Positions 13,890 through 23,587 of a stretch of DNA of 64,000 nt are shown piece after piece. Below the pieces are notes generated by a model, which was not told the origin of the DNA, ran no database searches, and saw only the letters and a list, made by a program, of their open reading frames with translations. The stretch lies in the NCBI GenBank assembly GCA_021776515.1, contig JAJFFS010000012.1, positions 1-64,000 on the forward strand. The letters run 5' to 3'. Source of the stretch: Robiginitomaculum sp. (GTDB taxonomy: Bacteria; Pseudomonadota; Alphaproteobacteria; Caulobacterales; Maricaulaceae). Each line of letters starts with the position of its first letter. The stretch's first letter is position 1. Made by a program: the position numbers and the translations under genes.

Positions 13890-15917
13890 CTACGTATCCA
13901 GAAAGCTGCGCAGTTTGCGTGAACGGCTGGGGTGTTTCAGTTTGCGCAGGGCTTTGGCCTCGATCTGGCGGATGCGCTCGCGGGTAACCGAGAACTGCTG
14001 GCCAACTTCTTCCAGCGTGTGGTCCGTGTTCATGCCAATACCAAAACGCATACGCAGCACACGTTCTTCGCGCGGGGTCAGGCTAGCCAGAACCCGTGTG
14101 GTGGTTTCACGCAGGTTTGACTGGATCGCGGCATCAACCGGCAAAATAGCATTTTTGTCTTCGATGAAGTCACCAAGATGGCTGTCTTCCTCGTCGCCAA
14201 TAGGGGTCTCCAGGCTGATCGGCTCTTTGGCAATTTTCATAACTTTCCGCACTTTTTCCAAAGGCATGGAAAGTTTTTCTGCCAGTTCCTCCGGTGTTGG
14301 CTCACGGCCAATTTCGTGCAGCATCTGGCGCGAGGTACGCACCAGCTTGTTGATGGTTTCGATCATGTGCACCGGGATACGGATGGTGCGCGCCTGATCG
14401 GCAATAGAGCGGGTGATGGCCTGGCGGATCCACCAGGTGGCATAGGTCGAGAACTTATAGCCCCGGCGGTATTCAAACTTGTCCACTGCCTTCATCAAAC
14501 CAATATTGCCTTCCTGAATAAGATCCAGGAACTGCAAACCCCGATTGGTATATTTTTTGGCAATTGAAATCACCAGGCGCAAATTGGCCTCGACCATTTC
14601 CTTCTTCGCCTGTGCGGCCTCGCGCTGGCCTTTTTGCACTGTTTTTACAATGATGCGAAACTCATCAATGGTAACACCAGCATCTTGCGCCAGTTGCGCC
14701 ACCTGGCGGCGCAAGCGTATTACCTGATCGGCTTCACGATCAATGAACTTTTCCCATGCCGGGGAAAGCTTGGCCACATCGCTGTTCCAGTTCGGATCCA
14801 GTTCATGCTTGAAATAATGTTGCAGGAATTGTGTGCGCGGCACCCCGTGACCATCAGCAAGGCGCAAAATGCGCCCCTCGACGCCGACCAGCCGCTTGTT
14901 AATCGCATAGAGCTGTTCAACAAGCGCTTCAATACGGTTGTTATTCAAATGGATGGCTTTGAGGCGCGTTATGATCGCATCCTGTGTTTCGGTATATTTG
15001 CGACGCGATTGCGGGGTTAAATCCTTGCCCTTGAGCTGGGCATCAATCAATTTTCCCTGTAATTTGTTAAACGTCTTGAAATCGGTAGCGATCGCATCAA
15101 GTTCAGCGACAACACCCTCGCGCAGCTCGGCCTCCATGGCCGAGATCGACAGATTGACCTCATCGTCATCATAGTCGTCATCATCATCACTACTGTTTTC
15201 GCTTTTTTCGCTGTTCTCGCCGCCTTCACTTCCTTCGCTGGCCTCACCGTCTTTGGATTCACCTTCAGCACTGCCCTCGTTTTCCTTTTTAGCCTCTGGT
15301 TGCGCCTCGGCCTGCACCTCACCGGCTGCATCATCACCGGCATTATCTTCCTCAGCCCCATGGCGCGTAGCAAACGTAGTATCCAGATCGATAATATCGC
15401 GCAGCAAAATCCGCCCCTCGGACAATTCTTCACGCCAGACCATGATGGCCTCAAACGTCAGCGCGCTTTCACACAGGCCCCGGATCATGGTGTCCCGCCC
15501 GGCCTCTATACGCTTGGCAATGGCGATCTCACCCTCACGAGACAACAGCTCGACCGTACCCATTTCGCGCAAATACATCCGCACCGGATCATCGGTGCGA
15601 TCAGCAGCGGCAGTGGTGTTGCCGGTGCGCACTGCCGTACTGGCGGTACGGGCTGCCACAGCCTTGCCCGTGCCTTCGGCATCATCCGAATCAATAACAT
15701 TGATGCCCATTTCGGAAAGCGCCACCATGGTATCTTCTATTTTTTCTGAACTGACCTCGCCAGCAGGAAGAACCTTGTTGAGTGATTCGTGGGTGACAAA
15801 GCCGCGTGCTTTGGCAAGCTCAATCATTTGCCTGACAGCAGCATCACTCATGTCCAGTATTGGACGGTCCTGCGCCTCTGCTGATGTGGGTTTTTTTGCT
15901 TCTGCGGCCTTGGCCAT
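13890..15917 (-). CDS. rpoD: RNA polymerase primary sigma factor
   Basis: 675 residues. The N-terminal region 1.1 is followed by an acidic, low-complexity insert (Glu/Asp/Ser-rich, about residues 195-260) of the type found in RpoD. Regions 2.1-2.4 read [20 protein letters not shown], then [17 protein letters not shown] and [15 protein letters not shown]; region 4.2 ends [20 protein letters not shown]. It directs RNA polymerase to housekeeping promoters. It follows dnaG by 95 bases on the same strand, as in the conserved macromolecular synthesis operon. The C-terminal [11 protein letters not shown] is typical for the family. Confidence 0.98.
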   Translation of the reverse strand: MAKAAEAKKPTSAEAQDRPILDMSDAAVRQMIELAKARGFVTHESLNKVLPAGEVSSEKIEDTMVALSEMGINVIDSDDAEGTGKAVAARTASTAVRTGNTTAAADRTDDPVRMYLREMGTVELLSREGEIAIAKRIEAGRDTMIRGLCESALTFEAIMVWREELSEGRILLRDIIDLDTTFATRHGAEEDNAGDDAAGEVQAEAQPEAKKENEGSAEGESKDGEASEGSEGGENSEKSENSSDDDDDYDDDEVNLSISAMEAELREGVVAELDAIATDFKTFNKLQGKLIDAQLKGKDLTPQSRRKYTETQDAIITRLKAIHLNNNRIEALVEQLYAINKRLVGVEGRILRLADGHGVPRTQFLQHYFKHELDPNWNSDVAKLSPAWEKFIDREADQVIRLRRQVAQLAQDAGVTIDEFRIIVKTVQKGQREAAQAKKEMVEANLRLVISIAKKYTNRGLQFLDLIQEGNIGLMKAVDKFEYRRGYKFSTYATWWIRQAITRSIADQARTIRIPVHMIETINKLVRTSRQMLHEIGREPTPEELAEKLSMPLEKVRKVMKIAKEPISLETPIGDEEDSHLGDFIEDKNAILPVDAAIQSNLRETTTRVLASLTPREERVLRMRFGIGMNTDHTLEEVGQQFSVTRERIRQIEAKALRKLKHPSRSRKLRSFLDT

Positions 15918-16012
15918 ATCTCACCTGTCCCCGCTAACGCTCATACACGCTTCGCGGCAATCCTGCTCTCTCACGGGCGTACCCGCATCTGATCCCTTAG
16001 GCATCCGTCTCG

Positions 16013-17821
16013 TCAGACGTTGCCATCATCCTCATCACCAACGTTCGCCGACTGTCGCGCCGTCCCAAGCGCCCGCAGGCTGCTCTGGTCACCACGCTTC
16101 AGACCGTCAAGTAATTGCTTCACCCGCGCCGCCTGTTCATCCGCTGAACCTGCCCTTTCGATCAAGTCTTGCGCTGTCTTTAGCCAGCGCGTAACGCGAT
16201 CGGTATCGGACTGTTCCGGGACAGGTATCGTGCGCCGCTCCAATTCCCTGAGATCGTCTGCAAAACCTTTCCCGGTTAAATGGCGATGCAAACTCTCTGT
16301 GTCAACACTTGTGCTGGTCAACCAGTGTTCAAGAATGGCATCGCGCAGCCGGTTTATCACCTCATCACCAAGCGGCATGTTGGCAAATGTCTCATCAGTC
16401 TGGGCAAGAATTTGCGGACAGGCAATAATCTGGGCTAATAAAAACCGTTGTTCAGCCAGCCCCATAGTCGGGCGGCCCGCCAGTTTTCGCAGTCCCTTGC
16501 TAGGAAATGCCTTTGTTGGCGCACGTCCGGGGGCGCCTGAGCGCACACGGCGAAACAGGGCATCAATGCGAGCATAAAATTCACTGGCATAGAAACTGGC
16601 CACTTCTTTATTGCCTATCTCACCGGCGGCATCACGCAGGCGTTTTTTTAAACCGGCACGGGATTCTGGTGTATCCAATGGCACTCGCGCCCGCTCACGT
16701 TCCCACAACACATCCACCAGCGGGCGGGCTTCGCGCAGCACATCCTCCATGGCGGCACGCCCACGTGTCCTGATCATGTCATCGGGGTCCAGCCCGGCAG
16801 GCAGGAAGGCAAATTTTAGCGTCCGGCCCGGTTCCAGCAAGGGCAAGGCCCGATCCAGCGCCCGGTGCGCGGCACGCTGGCCCGCCGCATCACCATCAAA
16901 GCATAATATTGGCTCAGACCCGGCCTGCCATAAAAGCCGCAATTGTTCCTCGGTCAGCGCCGTGCCAAGCGGGGCCACAGCATGCTCTATCCCTGCACGG
17001 GAAAGCGCGATTACATCCATATAACCTTCGGCAACCACCAGACCGGACGCACCCGCACCTCGCACCGCCGCCCGAGCCTGCGGATAGCGGTACAACGTGC
17101 GGCCTTTATGGAACAGCGGGGTTTCGGGTGAGTTGAGATATTTTGCCTTGTCATCCTTTGATAATGCCCGGCCACCAAAGCCCACAAGGCGCCGCCGCGC
17201 ATCATGAATGGGGAACATCACCCGGTCACGAAACCGGTCATAGGGCACACCCCCGCCTTCGGGCGCGATCAGCAACCCTGTTTCGACCAACACACCCAGG
17301 CTGGCCCCTTTTTGCACCAGATAATCCTTTAATGCTGAATGTGATGATGGGGCGTAACCCAGCCCAAACGTGCCGCAGACATCATCATCCAGGCCACGGT
17401 CCTGTAAATAATGGCGCGCATGGCGGCCCCGCACCCGGCCCAGTTCAGCCACGTAAAACTGCGCCGCTTCCTCCATCCATTCCAGAAGACCTTTCGCCCG
17501 CTGTGCTTTTTGTGCGGCCTCCGGATCCGGTGCCGGCATGGCCATACCGGCCTCCCCTGCCAGCCGCTCCACCGCCTCGGTAAAGCTGAGGCCTTCGGTT
17601 TCCTGAAACCAGCTAATGACATCGCCATGTTTGCCAGAGGAAAAACAATGAAAAAAACCCTTCTCGTCATTGACGAAAAAGCTGGGGGTTTTTTCCTTGT
17701 TAAAGGGTGACAGGCCCGCAAACTCGCGTCCCTGACGGCGCAGTTTTACCGTCCGCCCGATCACATCAGACGGCTTAACCCGGCTTTTCAGCTCCTCAAT
17801 GAAATCTTCGCCAAAACGCAT
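16013..17821 (-). CDS. dnaG: DNA primase
   Basis: 602 residues with the DnaG order: zinc-binding-like domain, TOPRIM core (VVAEGYMDVIAL, ILCFDGDAAGQRAA), and a C-terminal helicase-binding domain. It makes RNA primers for the lagging strand. In the zinc domain three of four ligands are changed: the CPFH motif is SPFN (Ser38, Asn41) and the second HCFGC Cys is Ser62, leaving only Cys59. This pattern (GLSPFNKEKTPSF, GFFHCFSSGKHGD) is shared by many alphaproteobacterial primases, so I read it as lineage-specific and not as damage. It lies 100 bp downstream of yqeY and 95 bp upstream of rpoD. Confidence 0.97.
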   Translation of the reverse strand: MRFGEDFIEELKSRVKPSDVIGRTVKLRRQGREFAGLSPFNKEKTPSFFVNDEKGFFHCFSSGKHGDVISWFQETEGLSFTEAVERLAGEAGMAMPAPDPEAAQKAQRAKGLLEWMEEAAQFYVAELGRVRGRHARHYLQDRGLDDDVCGTFGLGYAPSSHSALKDYLVQKGASLGVLVETGLLIAPEGGGVPYDRFRDRVMFPIHDARRRLVGFGGRALSKDDKAKYLNSPETPLFHKGRTLYRYPQARAAVRGAGASGLVVAEGYMDVIALSRAGIEHAVAPLGTALTEEQLRLLWQAGSEPILCFDGDAAGQRAAHRALDRALPLLEPGRTLKFAFLPAGLDPDDMIRTRGRAAMEDVLREARPLVDVLWERERARVPLDTPESRAGLKKRLRDAAGEIGNKEVASFYASEFYARIDALFRRVRSGAPGRAPTKAFPSKGLRKLAGRPTMGLAEQRFLLAQIIACPQILAQTDETFANMPLGDEVINRLRDAILEHWLTSTSVDTESLHRHLTGKGFADDLRELERRTIPVPEQSDTDRVTRWLKTAQDLIERAGSADEQAARVKQLLDGLKRGDQSSLRALGTARQSANVGDEDDGNV

Positions 17822-17921
17822 TTTATTTATTTACCCATCGGGTACCCAGGCGGAGAGGGTAATTCTTGCGCCAGGAAAGGGAAAGGGGAAATGCGTTATT
17901 CTTGAGCAGCCCCAGCCTGAA

Positions 17922-18380
17922 CTAACTCAATATCGCCTTAACCGCCGCACCGGCTTTGCCAAAATCCATGGCGCCGCCATGTTTGGCTTTTAGCGCACCC
18001 ATGCACTTGCCCATGTCTTTCAGGCCCGCCGCATCCAGCTCTTCAACAATAGAGCGGGCCGCCGCTTCAATTTCGTCATCACTCATCTGCCTCGGCATAA
18101 ATTCTGCGATAATGGCGCTTTCCTCACGCTCTCGTTCGGCAAGGTCTGCACGCCCGGCTTCTTCATAGATTTTGGCGCTGTCTTCGCGTTGCTTGAGCAG
18201 CTTGGAGAGAATTTGCAAAATCTGGTCTTCGCCGCAGCCCTCACCAACATCGCGCGTACGTGCCGCAATGTCCCGATCCTTGATCGCCGCCTGTACCAGG
18301 CGCAGGGTCGAGACCCGCACTGGCTCCTTGGCTTTCATTGATTCAATGAGCTTCGTCTTGATTTGATCGCGTAGCGACAT
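17922..18380 (-). CDS. yqeY: GatB/YqeY domain protein
   Basis: 152 residues from ATG 18380, which has AAGGTGA five bases upstream; the earlier in-frame start at 18464 gives an unlikely N-terminal extension. The sequence MSLRDQIKTKLIESMKAKEP, RVSTLRLVQAAIKD, EFMPRQMSDDEIEAAAR and GKCMGALKAKHGGAMDFGKA is diagnostic of the family related to the C-terminal tail domain of the tRNA amidotransferase subunit GatB. Its exact role is unknown; it may bind tRNA. It precedes dnaG and rpoD and is divergent from carA. Confidence 0.95.
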   Translation of the reverse strand: MSLRDQIKTKLIESMKAKEPVRVSTLRLVQAAIKDRDIAARTRDVGEGCGEDQILQILSKLLKQREDSAKIYEEAGRADLAEREREESAIIAEFMPRQMSDDEIEAAARSIVEELDAAGLKDMGKCMGALKAKHGGAMDFGKAGAAVKAILS

Positions 18381-18536
18381 GTTTTTCACCTTGTTTGTGA
18401 CAGTCCTGTCAGCAGATTTTTCGGCCTCTTGCCTATAAAACAATGCTTTTTCAAACCACATCACCGGTTGACGCTGACCAGTGCCTTGCCTAGTTTCTCG
18501 TCACTTTCATGGCAGAGAAAACCGGAGCGTTGGCCT

Positions 18537-19733
18537 ATGACTGCTCAGCCCAAGAGTCAAGAGCAAGATGAGACACCAACCGCATTGCTGGTGCTGGAGG
18601 ACGGCACTGTTTTTGCCGGTTTTGGCGTTGGGGCATCAGGAGAAACCGTTGGCGAGGTGTGTTTCAACACCGCCATGACAGGTTATCAGGAAGTGCTAAC
18701 CGACCCCTCCTACACTGACCAGTTATTGTGTTTTACCTTCCCGCATCTGGGTATTACCGGCACAAATACAGACGACAATGAAGACGAAACACAAGACCGT
18801 AACGGCCCGACATCCGGTGCACGAGGCGTCATTATGCGGGCGGCGACTGGTGTCGCGGCCAACTGGCGAGCGCAAGACGATTTTGCCGACTGGTTAGCCA
18901 AACGCGATATTATCGGCATTTATGACATAGATACCCGGGCTTTGACCGTGCACATACGAAAATGCGGCATGCCCCACGGGATTATCGCCCACCACCCGGA
19001 CGGTCAGTTTGACATACCCGCTTTGCAGGCAAAAACCAGAGACTGGGCCGGGCTGGAAAATGCGGACCTTGCCGACAGGGTTTCAACAAACACTCCCTAT
19101 GAAGCTGAAGAGGCCACATGGGATTTGCACTCTGGTTATCAGTCAGCTTCCAAAACCGGAGCACATGTGGTGGTCGTGGATTATGGCAGCAAGAGTAATA
19201 TTCTGCGCCGTCTGGCCGCTCTTGACCTGAAAGTCAGCGTCGTCCCCTGCACCATTGATGCAGCCGCCATATTAGCCATGGAACCAGATGGCGTACTTTT
19301 GTCCAATGGCCCCGGCGATCCAGCGGCTACGGCACGCCATGCCAGCCCGCTTATCCGCACCCTGATCGAGGCAGATATGCCTATATTCGGCATTTGTCTG
19401 GGCCATCAATTGCTGGCACTGGCGCTGGGTGCCAAAACAAAAAAGATGGAACAGGGTCATCACGGTGCCAATCATCCGGTCAAGGATTTACACACCGGAA
19501 AAGTTGAAATTGTGTCTATGAATCATGGGTTTACAGTGGATGAAACCACCTTGCCAGATCATGTTTCCGCCACACATATCTCTCTCTTTGATGGTAGCAA
19601 TTGCGGTTTGCGTCTGACAGGAAAGTCGGTGTTTTCGGTGCAATACCACCCCGAAGCCAGCCCCGGCCCGCAAGACAGCTTTTACCTGTTTGAAGCATTT
19701 GCTGGCCAGCTCAGGCACAATATCAGTGCTTGA
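18537..19733 (+). CDS. carA: Carbamoyl-phosphate synthase small subunit
   Basis: 398 residues from ATG 18537 with GGAG nine bases before; longer in-frame starts give an atypical N terminus. The N-terminal CPSase small-chain domain (LVLEDGTVFAG, FNTAMTGYQEVLTDPSY) is followed by a class I glutamine amidotransferase domain with nucleophile Cys in FGICLGHQLLALALG and His/Glu in QYHPEASPGP. It hydrolyses glutamine to supply ammonia to CarB for pyrimidine and arginine synthesis. carB is not next to it; the downstream gene is an unrelated solute-binding protein that overlaps the carA stop. Confidence 0.97.
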   Translation: MTAQPKSQEQDETPTALLVLEDGTVFAGFGVGASGETVGEVCFNTAMTGYQEVLTDPSYTDQLLCFTFPHLGITGTNTDDNEDETQDRNGPTSGARGVIMRAATGVAANWRAQDDFADWLAKRDIIGIYDIDTRALTVHIRKCGMPHGIIAHHPDGQFDIPALQAKTRDWAGLENADLADRVSTNTPYEAEEATWDLHSGYQSASKTGAHVVVVDYGSKSNILRRLAALDLKVSVVPCTIDAAAILAMEPDGVLLSNGPGDPAATARHASPLIRTLIEADMPIFGICLGHQLLALALGAKTKKMEQGHHGANHPVKDLHTGKVEIVSMNHGFTVDETTLPDHVSATHISLFDGSNCGLRLTGKSVFSVQYHPEASPGPQDSFYLFEAFAGQLRHNISA

Positions 19734-21264
19734 ACTGAACCGCCGTCATCTACTGGGCGCTGCCCCGGCTCTCTCCCTTGTTTCATGCGCACGCCCAAAA
19801 GCACCAGCCAACACCTTACGCATTGGCATTGCCGGTGCGCCGGACAGTCTGGACCCGTTGCAAGGCCAGTTTGCCGCCGCCGCATTGATTTACAAGCAAA
19901 TATACACGCCGCTGACCGATTACGGACCTGATGGAAAACTGGCACCGGGACTGGCCAAAAGCTGGTATGTGTCAGGGGATGGTCTCACCTGGACATTTGA
20001 CCTTTACGAGAATTTGCACTGGTCCGATGGCACGCCACTTACCGCGCATGATGTGCTGTTTTCTGTCCGTCGGGCGCTTGATCCGGATACGGGCTATGCG
20101 GATGCCGGTGATTTTTACCTTGTTACAAATGCGATAGAGGCGATTTCAGGAACCGTATCACCCAATACTGTCGGGGTCAGTATCCAGGGGGACACCCGTA
20201 TTGTTTTTCACCTGACCAAACCCCTGGGGGTTTTTCCTGAACTCATGCGCGAATTCTATCCGCAACCCGCGCATGTTCTGGAAAAGCAAGAAACCCGTTG
20301 GCCCCTGCCCCCGAATTTTGTTGGTTCCGGCCCATACATTGTATCCGAACTTAGCCAGAGCAGAATTGTCCTGCGCAAAAATACCCATGCCCGTATCCCG
20401 GCGCAGATAGAAACTCTGGATGTTGCCTTTATCGAAGAAGCGGCGACCCGTGCCCGCATGGTACGGGCGGGTGATCTGGATCTCACTCAGGACCCACCAC
20501 CGGGGCAGATTGCGGACCTGCGTACCCGGCCCAATGTTGTGATGCAGAACTGGCCAGCACCAAAACTGGTTTATCTGAAGGTGAACCATGATCACGTACC
20601 GCTACACGATGCACAGGTTCGCCAGGCATTATCCATGAGTATTGATCGAGGATTTATTGCTGATCAGGTGCTTGTCGGAACCGCTATGGCAACAGCACGC
20701 ATTATTGCCGGTGCGGATAAAGCCCCCACGTCCTTGCCAGACAGACAAGCCGAAGCGCGGGCCTTGTTAAAAGCTGCCGGATTTGAAAACAATTTGCGTA
20801 TTACCCTCATGCACGCGGGTGGCCAGCGCGAACGCATTGCCATTGTGTTGGCAGAGGGCTGGAAAGCCATTGGCGTAGAGTGCGCCCTTGTCGCCGCTGA
20901 TCCGGCGGGGCTTTACACGTTTATTGATGAAGGCGCGTTTGATCTGGCCATCGCCTCCTTCGACCGGGGGTTGAAACGCGAAGGCTGGCGCATGATTGAG
21001 CCCTTTGCCACGGACGGTTTTGCCGCCAATTTCAACTGGACGAATACCCGGTATGATCAGGCCGTTGCGGCCACAAGAGCCGAGGCCGATCCCAACAAAC
21101 GCGATGTGTTGGCACAAAAAGCGGAAGGCATTCTTCTGGATGAAGCGGCCATCATCCCGCTATTGCATGAAAAATCATTCTGGCTGGCCGGCCCCCGCCT
21201 GACAGCAATGGCCAGCAACATCCCCCCTGTACAATGGGGGCGGTTACAACTTTTGCCCGAATAG
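19726..21264 (+). CDS. Peptide/nickel-type ABC transporter solute-binding lipoprotein
   Basis: I place the start at GTG 19726, eight bases inside carA. It gives LELNRRHLLGAAPALSLVSC, which has a twin-arginine motif (NRRHLLG) followed by a lipobox (LVSC), a sensible Tat lipoprotein signal. A TTG at 19690 is an alternative. The mature 490 or so residues match the SBP_bac_5 family: LRIGIAGAPDSLDPLQGQF, TWTFDLYENLHWSDGTPLTA, VRQALSMSIDRGFIADQVL and the usual closing region. It would bind oligopeptides or a similar ligand. No permease or ATPase genes follow, so its transporter must be elsewhere. Confidence 0.85.
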   Translation: MLELNRRHLLGAAPALSLVSCARPKAPANTLRIGIAGAPDSLDPLQGQFAAAALIYKQIYTPLTDYGPDGKLAPGLAKSWYVSGDGLTWTFDLYENLHWSDGTPLTAHDVLFSVRRALDPDTGYADAGDFYLVTNAIEAISGTVSPNTVGVSIQGDTRIVFHLTKPLGVFPELMREFYPQPAHVLEKQETRWPLPPNFVGSGPYIVSELSQSRIVLRKNTHARIPAQIETLDVAFIEEAATRARMVRAGDLDLTQDPPPGQIADLRTRPNVVMQNWPAPKLVYLKVNHDHVPLHDAQVRQALSMSIDRGFIADQVLVGTAMATARIIAGADKAPTSLPDRQAEARALLKAAGFENNLRITLMHAGGQRERIAIVLAEGWKAIGVECALVAADPAGLYTFIDEGAFDLAIASFDRGLKREGWRMIEPFATDGFAANFNWTNTRYDQAVAATRAEADPNKRDVLAQKAEGILLDEAAIIPLLHEKSFWLAGPRLTAMASNIPPVQWGRLQLLPE

Positions 21265-21272
21265 GCTTGTTT

Positions 21273-23492
21273 TTAAGACAGTGCTGTTTCGAGGAGCAAA
21301 TATGCCGGGCCATCGCCTGTACGCAAATGGGTTTCCAGATGCAGGCGATTTTCATTTTTCGCGGCATCGTCGATTTTTTGGCGCAACTCAGCGGTAAAAT
21401 CAACGGCTGTGCGGCGCAACGCGGCGTCATCATCAAAAGCACTGCCAAGTGCCTTAACCTGTGTCTCGGCTTCCATACGCACAATCTCAATCATGGCGTT
21501 ATTGCCACCAACAAGACGGGCATGAGACAGACTGCGATAAACCTGCGTGCTAAATAATGCTGGCGGATCAATATCATGGATACGAAAAAGCGTAACCAGA
21601 CGATCAAGTGCATCAGTGTTGGCATGGCTTGAAGGCGCAGTATTGGCCTTGGTAACAGGTTTTTCCCTGGCCCGGTCCATACCCGAAAGCACGTCTTTCC
21701 AGCGCCAGCCCTGATTATTTTTACCCTGATCGGCGGTGTCTTCCTTTGGTGTACTTTCTGTTTCATTGCGCGCTTCGTTCTGCGCCTTGATCTGAGCTTC
21801 AGCGAAACTCATTTTTTTAACCTCTGACGTACCGTTTTTATCTTCAGAAGGCGTTATGCTGGTTTCAGTTTCCAACACTGCGGCAGAAACCGGTGCCTTG
21901 GCAGGTTGGGGTGAAGCATGAGCGGCCATGCCCGCAAACGGGCTGGGTATTTCAAGCGCACCACCGCGCTGATCAGCGGCAGACCCCATACGTAACATAA
22001 AGTCACTCAGCAGTTCATAATTTTGACGAATACGGGCTTGAAAACCGGCATCAATTTCCTCGGCTTCATCGGCGGCGGCACGCGCTGCCTCGTTCAGACC
22101 TGTCAGTCCCTTGCGTAGTTTGTCTTGCAAATCACGCGCCTGGGCATCTGCGGTTTCAGGCAAGGCCGCCAGTTTCCCTTCAAGGGTTTGCGTAGCAGCC
22201 TCAAGCCGTTCAAAGGTTTTGTCCGCCCAGGATGCGGCGGAAAAACTGGCCTCATTGGCCTGTTCCAGACGCTTGGCAATCACTTCGGCATAAGCATCCA
22301 GTGCTGAGCGGGCTTCCTCTGCCGCTTTTTTTAATGCCTCAGACTGCTGCTCATTACGTTCAGCCGCTATTTTCGTATCACGGTGCACCTCTTGCACACT
22401 GGCATAGGATTTTTGCAGGGCAGAATCAAAGGCGCTGCTAATGACAGCAGCCCCCTCATGAGCAACGCCATGAATTTCCTCTACGCTTTTGCGGGTAAGC
22501 TCCGTCAACGCCCGCGCATCATCCCGGCTCGTCGCAAAACTGTCACGGGCGCGTTCCCTGATTTGGTCAAGTTCCTCGACACTGCTGTCTAATGATTTAC
22601 GCGTTTCCCCAAGTGTTGTGGTGCTCGACGACAAGCGGCCACTGGCATCATCCAGCTTGGCGGCAATTTTTTTGACACCTTCCGACGCATCATGCGCTGA
22701 ACCAGTCAAACGCTCAGTACTTTCCTGAAGCGTCTTGGTGCTATCCAGTGAATGAGCATTGGCAATATCCGCAGCCGCAACCACCATTTTGGATTGTTCG
22801 GTAATCGCCGAAGCAATATCAGCGGCCTTTTGGTCAAGAACAATGGCAAGATCGGCCACCGCTTCGCGTTCGCGGCGCAAATCATTGATCAGCGCATCAG
22901 TGCGTTCCCGTGCATTGGATTCAGCAGCCGTAAACGCATCGCTATGATGGCCCAGCACCTCTTCCATTGCGCCAAGGCGAGCCAATGCGCCCTCAACCGC
23001 ACCGTTAACCTTGGTAATTTCGGATCGCACGGCCTCAGCCATGAGACGGGCATCTTCGCGGGTTGCCTTGGCCGGATCAGCAAAGCGGGCAGCCATGGCA
23101 CCGATATAACGCGCCGTTCCACGAAACCGAACCAGTTCAGCGATCAGGAAAGCCGCCAGAATAATAAATGTCGCCGGACCCAGGGTTACAAATAAAAGGC
23201 TGGCGGCACCTGTAACCGGCAAGGCTAACAAACTGGCAACACCGTTTTGCCCAACTGTAAAGGCAACAACACCTGATATCCAGAAGATGGCAACTATGCC
23301 GCCTGCGGCGATGAACCAGGCCGAGGCACGGCTGGTTTTGTGTTCTGCCGAGGGTACAACACCCGCATCTTCATTGCTTTCACGGGTGACGAGCACGCGA
23401 TCTTGCGCCTGTGATGAAGGCGATCTCACATCCACCAATTTATCAAACACAGTACTTGTCGGGTTTTCCCCATCCAGGTGAACCTCGGCCAT
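21273..23492 (-). CDS. TipN-like polarity protein (two-TM coiled coil)
   Basis: 739 residues from the ATG at 23492 (AAGGGGAGG just upstream); a GTG five codons earlier is less likely. After a polar N terminus of about 55 residues come two hydrophobic spans, about 60-80 and 85-115, then a long Ala/Glu/Lys/Gln-rich coiled coil about 145-480. A low-complexity linker about 500-600 leads to a compact C-terminal domain beginning near DALDRLVTLFRIHDIDPPAL. Two spans plus long coiled coil plus C-terminal domain is the layout of Caulobacter TipN, which marks the new pole. I infer this role from architecture, not from identity. It ends nine bases from the solute-binding gene stop. Confidence 0.6.
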   Translation of the reverse strand: MAEVHLDGENPTSTVFDKLVDVRSPSSQAQDRVLVTRESNEDAGVVPSAEHKTSRASAWFIAAGGIVAIFWISGVVAFTVGQNGVASLLALPVTGAASLLFVTLGPATFIILAAFLIAELVRFRGTARYIGAMAARFADPAKATREDARLMAEAVRSEITKVNGAVEGALARLGAMEEVLGHHSDAFTAAESNARERTDALINDLRREREAVADLAIVLDQKAADIASAITEQSKMVVAAADIANAHSLDSTKTLQESTERLTGSAHDASEGVKKIAAKLDDASGRLSSSTTTLGETRKSLDSSVEELDQIRERARDSFATSRDDARALTELTRKSVEEIHGVAHEGAAVISSAFDSALQKSYASVQEVHRDTKIAAERNEQQSEALKKAAEEARSALDAYAEVIAKRLEQANEASFSAASWADKTFERLEAATQTLEGKLAALPETADAQARDLQDKLRKGLTGLNEAARAAADEAEEIDAGFQARIRQNYELLSDFMLRMGSAADQRGGALEIPSPFAGMAAHASPQPAKAPVSAAVLETETSITPSEDKNGTSEVKKMSFAEAQIKAQNEARNETESTPKEDTADQGKNNQGWRWKDVLSGMDRAREKPVTKANTAPSSHANTDALDRLVTLFRIHDIDPPALFSTQVYRSLSHARLVGGNNAMIEIVRMEAETQVKALGSAFDDDAALRRTAVDFTAELRQKIDDAAKNENRLHLETHLRTGDGPAYLLLETALS

Positions 23493-23587
23493 GCGCCTCC
23501 CCTTCACGGATTAATTTTTAACGCTTTATTAATTCGCCTAAAAAGACACAAAAGGGAAGTTAAAAGCGCACAGTCGCGCGTATATTT

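Noticed and set aside
15253-16194. 313-residue plus-strand frame over the start of rpoD
   Set aside because: It lies antisense to rpoD and dnaG and its sequence is low-complexity Ser/Ala/Arg, as expected from a shadow frame.
16013-17821. Missing zinc ligands in DnaG as a sign of a pseudogene
   Set aside because: The frame is full length, the TOPRIM core is intact and the same replacement is common in alphaproteobacterial primases.
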